Shown here: piece by piece, positions 17,798 to 24,317 of the stretch | Position numbering within the stretch: the stretch's first letter is position 1 | How the letters are laid out: each line of letters begins with the position of its first letter | Origin: Brevinematales bacterium | GTDB lineage: Bacteria; Spirochaetota; Brevinematia; Brevinematales; GWF1-51-8 | Direction of reading: 5' to 3' | Length of the DNA: 64,000 bases | Assembly: GCA_020059465.1 (NCBI GenBank) | Contig: JAGVBZ010000020.1 | Coordinates: 1 to 64,000, forward strand | Translations under genes and position numbers: made by a program | Notes under the pieces: model-generated | What the model saw: the letters and a program-made list of their open reading frames with translations, nothing else | What the model was told of the DNA's origin: nothing | Database searches by the model: none

Positions 17798-18183
17798 AAT
17801 AAAAATTCCTTCACGGCGGATAAAATTTCATTACATTTTTCGCGGGTAAGTATATCTAAAAGCATGTCTTTATCGTCGGGATAACGGGCATTAATACCTA
17901 AAGGCATTAATTCTTCGGAAAGTATTAAAAACACTTCAGGCAGATTATCAATAATCCCGCATTTTTGAATAAGAACAATAAGATTATGCGTAAACGGCGG
18001 CTCATCTTGCTTTTTCTTCCAGTATAATGCTTTAAGACCTTTTTCTATTATCTGATGCGAGAAGAAACCAACATGCAGGAATTGCTTCGCCGATAGCATT
18101 GCGGAGGCGGAGATTAAGTCATAATCTGCGAGGTCAATCCAATAGCTGATTCTTCTTTGAATAATGTCTTGCGGTTTTCCCAT
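17770..18183 (-). CDS. HEPN-domain protein (partner of MNT)
   Basis: A 137-residue helical protein of the HEPN family (PF05168): W..LA..DL near the N-terminus, FFSHQIIEKGLKALYW (about 41-56) and FTHNL (about 64-68). The R.(4-6)H ribonuclease motif of HepT toxins is not obvious, so it may not be an active RNase. It is first in the two-gene unit. Its promoter places the transcript start at or next to the ATG, so the mRNA may be leaderless. Confidence 0.82.
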   Translation of the reverse strand: MGKPQDIIQRRISYWIDLADYDLISASAMLSAKQFLHVGFFSHQIIEKGLKALYWKKKQDEPPFTHNLIVLIQKCGIIDNLPEVFLILSEELMPLGINARYPDDKDMLLDILTREKCNEILSAVKEFLLWIKNFLKS

Positions 18184-18189
18184 ATACCC

Positions 18190-18217
18190 ATTCTAATGAG
18201 TTGTAATGAAAAGTCAA
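18190..18217 (-). promoter_or_regulatory. promoter for the HEPN-MNT pair
   Basis: On the minus strand: TTGACT (18212-18217), 16-base spacer, TAGAAT (18190-18195). The expected start site (about 18183) coincides with the first base of the HEPN start codon. Confidence 0.6.
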
Positions 18218-18259
18218 TATTTACATTGTTTGAGAAAATACCTGTCGACAATCGCTTAT

Positions 18260-19102
18260 TTATTTCTGCGCCGTCATGTCGGCGATTTTAGCATACGGGT
18301 GCGAATAACGCCCGTTTTGTGGGGTATAGGACTTCATATACCATTTCGAATTGATTTGTACAACGGATTTCGGGCAGAAGTTTAGACAGGCGTAGCAGAA
18401 ATAGCAACGGATGTTCTTCTGCCATACCGGTTTTTTATTCACCAGAGCTATTTTTCCCGCAGGGCAAACTTTTTCGCATATCCCGCAGCCGTTACACCCC
18501 TCGCCCGCATAGAAATAGTTGCTGACCCCGGAGAGCTTCATCATCCACATAGCAAATAGAATAAGCCGGTCGAAAAGGAAATTTAATACGGGGTTTTTTG
18601 AGACCGATACTCCTTCGAGATCAGTTTCATGATAGTTTTCGGCATTTCTTACTTTTTCTGCAATGACTTCGATGTGTGTAAGGGCTTTTTTCTCAATTTC
18701 CTGCATTTTCACAACTGGCAACGGTTTCCAGTGCCTTAGCTTAGGGTCGTTATCGGCCATATTAATCAGGAACGATGCGTTGAGGGAAGATTTCTTTTTA
18801 CGCAGGAGTTTGTCCATCTTTTTAAATCCGTAAAACTTTGTACCGCCCCGGGTAGTGACCCCGAATATATAAGATCCCGGCAGCGGAAACAGCTTCCGAA
18901 GAAAGATTTCTACCGGCACCGGGAGAGTCATGCCGTGAAGGGGGAAAACGATACCGATTTTGTCGCCGGCTGGTTCGATTCTTTCTTGTCCGAGTAGCTT
19001 AGCGATAGGAATCAACGTCGAATCAGGGAGGCGTTTTTGTAGCTCACGCGCCGCGAATAAGGAATTACCGCTTCCCGTAAAATAATAGATTTCGATAGGC
19101 AT
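18260..19102 (-). CDS. EFR1-family ferredoxin (flavodoxin fused to two 4Fe-4S clusters)
   Basis: A 280-residue protein. The N-terminal half is flavodoxin-like (YYFTGSGNSLFAARELQ, about residues 4-20; FPLHGMTLPVPVEIFL). The C-terminal half has two four-cysteine ferredoxin motifs, CNGCGICEKVCP and CYFCYACLNFCP. This is the EFR1 layout common in anaerobes; electron partners are unknown. The start is the ATG after TGGAGGAATAT; an in-frame ATG four codons upstream overlaps that ribosome site. It follows the TetR gene by 19 bases and is probably its target. Confidence 0.85.
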   Translation of the reverse strand: MPIEIYYFTGSGNSLFAARELQKRLPDSTLIPIAKLLGQERIEPAGDKIGIVFPLHGMTLPVPVEIFLRKLFPLPGSYIFGVTTRGGTKFYGFKKMDKLLRKKKSSLNASFLINMADNDPKLRHWKPLPVVKMQEIEKKALTHIEVIAEKVRNAENYHETDLEGVSVSKNPVLNFLFDRLILFAMWMMKLSGVSNYFYAGEGCNGCGICEKVCPAGKIALVNKKPVWQKNIRCYFCYACLNFCPKSVVQINSKWYMKSYTPQNGRYSHPYAKIADMTAQK

Positions 19103-19121
19103 ATATTCCTCCAAAAATTAA

Positions 19122-19721
19122 CTATTCAACAATAAGATAAGAAGCGAGCATATCCGCCAGCAGTTCTAATGTTGCGAAAAACACCTCATCACTAAATTCG
19201 TCACGGTGCAGGATAAGGAAAAATAACGACATAAACAGCCCGTTCATTGCGTCCGGCTCTATTTTTTTCATCCAACCTTTTTCAATCCAATCGGTAAAGT
19301 ATCCTTTGAATTCGTCGAGATAACTATTCATATCGTCCGACTTCAGTTCGGGTGGGAGCTTGCGCATCAGGTACTCGAAGTCCTCCGAGTGCATCATCCG
19401 GTAGAGAGGGGTGTCGGAAAGGATACGGATGCCGTGGATGATAAAATCTTTAAAGCGCCCGCGGGGGGTTCCGACAGAATTCCTGATCATAGAGTAAAAA
19501 TTCTTCCTGTTCTCAAGCTGCATGATACGGGTAATATCGTAGTAAAGCATCTCCTTAGACGGGTAGAATAGGTAGAACGCGCCTTTGGAAATATTTGCGG
19601 CGCCGGTAATATCGTCGACCGTGGTTTTTCTCAGGCCGTATTTCTCGAACAGTTTCAGCCCCTCTTCGCGCAGGCTGGTTTTTACCATCTCCTTTTCCCG
19701 TGCGCTCCATGCTTTCGACAT
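19122..19721 (-). CDS. TetR-family transcriptional regulator
   Basis: A 199-residue protein with the N-terminal TetR helix-turn-helix (about residues 18-63; GLRKTTVDDITGAANISKGA then FYLFYPSKEML). The C-terminal ligand-binding half is divergent, as usual, and the ligand cannot be guessed. It is first in an operon with the EFR1 ferredoxin. A palindrome over its own promoter suggests autorepression. Confidence 0.88.
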   Translation of the reverse strand: MSKAWSAREKEMVKTSLREEGLKLFEKYGLRKTTVDDITGAANISKGAFYLFYPSKEMLYYDITRIMQLENRKNFYSMIRNSVGTPRGRFKDFIIHGIRILSDTPLYRMMHSEDFEYLMRKLPPELKSDDMNSYLDEFKGYFTDWIEKGWMKKIEPDAMNGLFMSLFFLILHRDEFSDEVFFATLELLADMLASYLIVE

Positions 19722-19733
19722 TAAATTTCCTTG

Positions 19734-19763
19734 CTATGACTATTATTATATATAACGTCATAG
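19734..19763. promoter_or_regulatory. likely TetR operator
   Basis: Inverted repeat CTATGAC (19734-19740) and GTCATAG (19757-19763) with a 16-base AT-rich centre, covering the transcription start and touching the -10 element. This is the expected position for an autoregulatory TetR site. Confidence 0.6.
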
Positions 19764-19790
19764 TGTATTATGTTTTTACGGATTTGTCAA
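19762..19790 (-). promoter_or_regulatory. promoter for tetR-EFR1
   Basis: On the minus strand: TTGACA (19785-19790), 17-base spacer, TACACT (19762-19767). Confidence 0.65.
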
Positions 19791-19875
19791 TGTATTACAA
19801 CAGTATTTTTAAATACGGGAGGAGTTCAAGGGGTTTGGTTCTATAAAGAATTCCTTATCTAATATAATGATAACC

Positions 19876-19918
19876 AAAAAGGTAGAAATAAAATAAATAC
19901 TTATAATTATACCTTTTT
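19876..19918. promoter_or_regulatory. 9-base inverted repeat upstream of the sensor kinase promoter
   Basis: AAAAAGGTA (19876-19884) and TACCTTTTT (19910-19918), perfect, separated by 25 bases and ending just before the -35 at 19921. It could be a regulator site. Confidence 0.4.
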
Positions 19919-19920
19919 AC

Positions 19921-19949
19921 TTGAATAATCGGTAAAAGTGTTCTACAAT
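19921..19949 (+). promoter_or_regulatory. promoter for the hybrid sensor kinase
   Basis: TTGAAT (19921-19926), 17-base spacer, TACAAT (19944-19949). The start site would be at about 19956, the A of the chosen ATG, implying a leaderless message. Confidence 0.55.
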
Positions 19950-19955
19950 AAAAAA

Positions 19956-22001
19956 ATGGATAGTATCGTAAAAAAAGGTAAAATAATATTCTTTGCGCTG
20001 TTTATTTTATTGGTTTCCGCATCATCGTTGTTTACACAGGAAACGACAGTAAAACTCCGTGTCGCCGTCTCGGATTGGTGGCCGGTAATGTTTGTCGATA
20101 CCGATCAGACCGTCAAGGGTTTTTATCCCGATATTCTGGAATATATAGCTGAGCAGGAAGGTTGGGAGATCGAATACGTTCCGGGTTCATGGTCCGACGC
20201 CCTGAAGAATTTGCGGGAAGGCCGTGTGGATATTCTGATGTATCTTTATTGGACGGAAGAACGGGAAGAGTTTTTAGATTACAACAATGAGTATATGCTG
20301 AAAGTCTGGGGACAGGTGTTTGTCTCGGTTTCCAATTCCGATATTAAGAATATCGAGGGTATGAAGGGTAAAAAGGTAGGAGTAATTCGTGATTCACAGG
20401 ATGGAATTGTTTTTCAATCGATCTGCGAATCATTGAAAATCCCCATTATTACAATCCAGTACCCGGATGACGGAGAGCTTTTTAATGCGATTAAAGAATG
20501 TAAAATCGATGCGGCTGTCACCACCAGTCTTTTCGGGAATATCAATAAGAACAAATACCTGATCAGAAGCACCCAAATAGTATTTAACCCGCAGGGAACA
20601 TATTTTGCGGTAGCGAAGGGTAAGTATCCCCGGATTATCAGCGCTATCGATAAACACCTGATCCGTCTGAAAGCCGACCAAAATTCGATCTATTATAAAA
20701 AGATGGAGTACTGGTTCGAGATCAATCCTATTAAAGAGCAGGTCATTCCGTTATGGTTATTCGTTTCATCTCTTTCAATCTTCATTCTGTTCATCGGGGT
20801 TCTCTTTATTCTTTTTTATATCTACAGGAAATCTGCGAAGGAAAAACAGAGATATAAGGAAAAATTGATTCATTCCCAGAAGATGGAATCGATCGGTACG
20901 CTTGCCGGGGGGATCGCGCATGATTTTAACAATTTACTTTCAGTGATACGGGGCAACGCAGATTTGATTTTTTACGAGGGCGATAGGGCTGAAAAGGTCA
21001 TCGAATACACAAAAGAGATCATCAACGCAGTTAACAATGCCTCGTTCCTGACTACTCAGCTTCTGGCATTCAGCAGGAAAAATGTGTTAAAAATAACCGA
21101 TGTAGACGTCAATTTCCTGATCAAACAATCCTATAAGATGCTGAAACGGCTGATCGGCGAGGAGATCAGGCTGGAGATCGGTTATTCCGGCGAACCCTCG
21201 CTGGTTCGCGCTGACGAACGGTTGCTCATGCAGGTATTGATGAATCTGGCGCTGAATAGCCGGGACGCGATAACCGAGAACGGGGAAATTTCAATAGCGG
21301 TTCAGAATATCAATGTTACAGATGCAGAGATGTATGATAATCCCTCCGCAAGAACCGGCAGATTTGTTAAAATCAGTGTCTGCGACAACGGGTGCGGGAT
21401 TAAAAGTGAAATTCAAAAAAACATCTTCGAACCGTTTTTTACTACAAAAGAATCGGGAAAAGGGACGGGGTTGGGTTTGTCTGTGGTGAACGGGATTATT
21501 CATGAATTGGATGGATGGATAGTTTTTTCCAGCAAACCGGGTGTCGGTACATGTTTTAATATTTTTCTGGACTCTTCGCAAAACGAGGTCCCGGAACAGT
21601 GTAACGATTTGAAACACCGAAAGCTCGAGGATGGAAATCAGGAAGTAATCTTATTGATTGAGGATGAAATTTCCCTTTTGAAATGCGTGAAAAATGCTTT
21701 ACTGAAGTTTAATTACAAGGTGCTTACCGCGTCAACGCTTAAAAAAGCTCGGGGCGTGTTTGATCAGAATATCGAACATATCAGACTGGTTATTTCCGAT
21801 ATTTTCCTTGCCGACGGAAACGGGATGGACTTGGCAGACGAGTTTGCCGCGCAGAAAGAGGATCTGAAGATAATCCTGGTTAGCGGATACAGCGGGTCGA
21901 AGATAAAAAAAGATACCATTGATGAAAAAGGCATTAGATTCCTCAGTAAACCCTACTCGCTGGATGATTTATTTAAGGAGATCGAGGAGTCCTTACGCTG
22001 A
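19956..22001 (+). CDS. hybrid histidine kinase with periplasmic solute-binding sensor domain
   Basis: A 681-residue protein. Order: signal/membrane segment (about 9-27), a family 3 solute-binding (SBP_bac_3) domain (about 35-255, with VAVSDWWPVMFVD and the YWTEEREEFLDY stretch), a transmembrane helix (about 262-290), a HisKA domain with phospho-acceptor H322 (GGIAHDFNNLL), an HATPase domain (NSRDAI, DNGCGI, GKGTGLGLSVV) and a C-terminal receiver with likely D615 (VISDIFLADG). It senses a small periplasmic ligand. No separate response regulator is adjacent. A GTG at 19938 is possible but lies inside the promoter; neither start has a ribosome site. Confidence 0.9.
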   Translation: MDSIVKKGKIIFFALFILLVSASSLFTQETTVKLRVAVSDWWPVMFVDTDQTVKGFYPDILEYIAEQEGWEIEYVPGSWSDALKNLREGRVDILMYLYWTEEREEFLDYNNEYMLKVWGQVFVSVSNSDIKNIEGMKGKKVGVIRDSQDGIVFQSICESLKIPIITIQYPDDGELFNAIKECKIDAAVTTSLFGNINKNKYLIRSTQIVFNPQGTYFAVAKGKYPRIISAIDKHLIRLKADQNSIYYKKMEYWFEINPIKEQVIPLWLFVSSLSIFILFIGVLFILFYIYRKSAKEKQRYKEKLIHSQKMESIGTLAGGIAHDFNNLLSVIRGNADLIFYEGDRAEKVIEYTKEIINAVNNASFLTTQLLAFSRKNVLKITDVDVNFLIKQSYKMLKRLIGEEIRLEIGYSGEPSLVRADERLLMQVLMNLALNSRDAITENGEISIAVQNINVTDAEMYDNPSARTGRFVKISVCDNGCGIKSEIQKNIFEPFFTTKESGKGTGLGLSVVNGIIHELDGWIVFSSKPGVGTCFNIFLDSSQNEVPEQCNDLKHRKLEDGNQEVILLIEDEISLLKCVKNALLKFNYKVLTASTLKKARGVFDQNIEHIRLVISDIFLADGNGMDLADEFAAQKEDLKIILVSGYSGSKIKKDTIDEKGIRFLSKPYSLDDLFKEIEESLR

Positions 22002-23489
22002 TCATTTCACCGTGAATCTTATCTTTTCCCGTTTACAGATCTCCTGCGCGAGCTTGCGGCCGCCCATCCCCGCGGGAGGCAATCCGCCGCCCGGCGAACT
22101 CCATTGCCCGAATATATAGAAATTCTCCAACCCAGGCAGTTTCGATGGGAGATTCGTCATCATCGACTTGCGGGTCGGAAGCCAGCCTTCGTAACTGCCA
22201 TGCCAGTTCCCTGTATAACGGATGATCGTATCGGGAGTGGCGACATCGACGACCTCGACCTTGCTCTTGAAGTCGCCGAAATACCTTTCACATTCATCGA
22301 TTATCCAGTCGGCGATTCGTTTTTTCTCCGCTTCATACTTAGATTTATCATTCTTCTTGAGATTAACCCAATATTCGTACCCGAACGTGCTGATCATCGC
22401 CGTTGATGCGGTTTTCCCGGCGGGAGCCATCGAGTCGTCCGTGTTGAAGAGGCGTATAAAAACCTGCGACACGGTCAGTTTGCCGTCCTCGGTAACAAGG
22501 GGATTCTTCGCGGCGAACGAGAAGGACGACGGCATATTTTCGAACTTTCGCGCCAATCCGAGGGATACGTATACCAGCGACGGGAACGTTTTCCACTCCC
22601 GGAACGCGGTATCGTACTTCGGGTGCGAGTACTTGCCTTCAAGCATTTTATTCAGGGTGGTATATCCGTCCGCCGCGGAAATTACATAATCCCCGCGGAT
22701 TTCCTTGCCGTTGACGATTATCCCCACCGCTCTGCCGTCCTCTACGATAATCCTATCTACTTTATGATTGTAAAATACCTTGCCGCCGTTCTTCCTGAAC
22801 GTCGCTTCTATCGCCTGCGCGAATTTAAGCGACCCTCCGACAGGATATCCGTTCGATTTCGCGGCCATGAACCCGAGCATAAAAAATATTCCCAGCGAAG
22901 AGGTTTCTTCCATAGCTCCCACACCGTATATATCGTTAAAGAACTGCCGGAGTACGGGGCTTTTAAATTTGTTCGCGAACTTGCCGATAGCCATCCCGCC
23001 CCATTTGATGAACTTCGGCATGATACCCATCATTTTGAACATCAGCCCGAAGCTCTCGTCTTCCTTACGTGCGGGTATATCGAACTTCGAGAATGCGATA
23101 ATACCTTTGATGAATTGATTGATAATACGCTTATCGTCCGGGCCGAGACGGTACATCTCCTGCCGGAGCTTCTCCGGGTCGGTGTAGATCGTATAGGTAT
23201 CGCCTTCCCTGTTCTCCCATTTCAGGTAGATATCGCTCTCGATCATTTTACGCCCTTGAACCGCGCCGAGTTCCGTCCAAACATTGTATAGACTCTTTCC
23301 GGGCGACGATCCCATGAGCCAATGGATACAGAAGTCGAACGTGTATCCCTTGCGCGACCAGCAGGTACATACCCCGCCGGGCAGATTGTGCATCTCGTAG
23401 ATTTCCGTGTCGAACCCGTTCATAGCGAGATAAGTCCCGGCCGCAAGGCCGTACGCTCCGCCGCCGATTATCAATACTTTCTTTGCCAT
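22002..23489 (-). CDS. phytoene desaturase/CrtI-like FAD-dependent oxidoreductase
   Basis: A 495-residue flavoprotein. It opens with the dinucleotide-binding loop KVLIIGGGAYGLAAGTYLA and LPGGVC, and ends with the second FAD motif (GQWSSPGGGLPPAGMGGRKL). This places it in the CrtI/NAD(P)-FAD oxidoreductase family, which includes carotenoid desaturases, isomerases and retinol saturases. No other carotenoid gene is nearby, so the substrate is unknown. The start is fixed by GGAGG; a longer frame to 23585 has none. Its stop directly abuts the stop of the sensor kinase on the other strand. Confidence 0.85.
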   Translation of the reverse strand: MAKKVLIIGGGAYGLAAGTYLAMNGFDTEIYEMHNLPGGVCTCWSRKGYTFDFCIHWLMGSSPGKSLYNVWTELGAVQGRKMIESDIYLKWENREGDTYTIYTDPEKLRQEMYRLGPDDKRIINQFIKGIIAFSKFDIPARKEDESFGLMFKMMGIMPKFIKWGGMAIGKFANKFKSPVLRQFFNDIYGVGAMEETSSLGIFFMLGFMAAKSNGYPVGGSLKFAQAIEATFRKNGGKVFYNHKVDRIIVEDGRAVGIIVNGKEIRGDYVISAADGYTTLNKMLEGKYSHPKYDTAFREWKTFPSLVYVSLGLARKFENMPSSFSFAAKNPLVTEDGKLTVSQVFIRLFNTDDSMAPAGKTASTAMISTFGYEYWVNLKKNDKSKYEAEKKRIADWIIDECERYFGDFKSKVEVVDVATPDTIIRYTGNWHGSYEGWLPTRKSMMTNLPSKLPGLENFYIFGQWSSPGGGLPPAGMGGRKLAQEICKREKIRFTVK

Positions 23490-23514
23490 CCCAGCCTCCG
23501 ATATCAGTGTTAAT

Positions 23515-23523
23515 ATTATAACA
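23515..23523 (-). promoter_or_regulatory. extended -10 promoter for the CrtI-like gene
   Basis: On the minus strand TGTTATAAT (TG, one base, then TATAAT at 23515-23520), without a good -35. Confidence 0.4.
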
Positions 23524-23608
23524 AACGGGGATAAAAAAAGCGACACGCGCGGGTGAATTATTTTATGGGCAGTTCTAAAAACCAATTGGAGTCATTTAAA
23601 AAAACACT

Positions 23609-23818
23609 CTTCATTTCTTTCTGAACGGCCAGAAAGAAATGAAGCAAAGAAAGAGCCGCCGCGCTGATAAAGCTTAGGAGAAAAACCGGAAAATCAGAGT
23701 CGGGCGCAACTCGCATGTAAACTCTGTGTGAAGTGAAAGCGAGCCTGCATCGCACATGCGCCCTTGGTCGGATTTTCCGGTAGTAAAAAGCGCTTTATAA
23801 TGCGCGGACTAAACAGCC
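23609..23818 (+). repeat. hairpin-headed repeat element, copy 1 (left arm)
   Basis: Starts with a perfect 15-base hairpin (CTTCATTTCTTTCTG at 23609-23623 with its complement at 23630-23644), then CAAAGAAAGAG, GATAAAGCTTAG, TCGGGCG.AACT.GCATG, GGTCGGATTTTCCGG and ends at AACAGCC. A second copy with the same order of blocks is at 34302-34506. Short frames within it are not credible genes. Confidence 0.75.
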
Positions 23819-24063
23819 GAAAGACATAATTCTTTAGGGGATTTGTATTTGGCTGTTCTCTCCCGCCGCTGTGACGTGACTTTTGCTAAGCGAAACGGAA
23901 AGAACCGCCGTCTGTTCGAGCCTTGCTTTATCGCGCTTAGTAATTTCTTCGCGGCGAGTTACAGCGTTTCCCGTTTCGCGCTCCTGTGCTTTGGAGCGTC
24001 ATTTCGGCGGAGAACCTCTTTCTTTCGTTCTTTCTTTCTGGGTTCGCAGAAAGAAAGAACGAA
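23812..24063 (-). repeat. inverted right arm of the composite repeat
   Basis: Read on the minus strand from 24063, it begins with a perfect 17-base hairpin (TTCGTTCTTTCTTTCTG at 24024-24040 with its complement at 24047-24063), then AAAGAAAGAGG, and ends at GGCGGGAGAGAACAGCC. The AACAGCC (23812-23818) and GGCTGTT (23851-23857) of the two arms face each other. The middle of this arm differs from copy 1. Together the two arms form an inverted pair spanning 23609-24063. Confidence 0.6.
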
Positions 24064-24164
24064 GGCTTTTTGTATTCTAAAGGAGTTTTTGAAACTCCCC
24101 TTATGAAGTACTATTGGATGTAGTTAACGTCTTACATTAAGGTATGTTTCTATTTCTGTTCCAA

Positions 24165-24240
24165 CTCGAACAGGTCGCCCCGCTTCTGTACATCCATGTA
24201 CCCGCGGTACTTCTCACATCCTGTGAGTCGCGGATATTGT
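24165..24240. repeat. double-hairpin REP-like element inside a duplicated helicase 3' end
   Basis: Two tight palindromes, GTACATCCATGTAC (24188-24201) and CTCACATCCTGTGAG (24213-24227). They are flanked by CTCGAACAGGTCG (24165-24177) and CGCGGATAT (24229-24237), which together equal the 3' end of the SNF2 gene at 24330-24350. TCG stands on both sides of the insert. Confidence 0.55.
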
Positions 24241-24317
24241 AAAAATACTTTATGCATATATATTTATATTACTGTATTATGATTACCAATTAATTTAATT
24301 CACGAATTAGAACAGGA

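Noticed and set aside
23843-24106. 87-codon frame between the CrtI-like and SNF2 genes
   Set aside because: It lies within the inverted arm of the composite repeat and includes its terminal hairpin; low-complexity F/S/R product.
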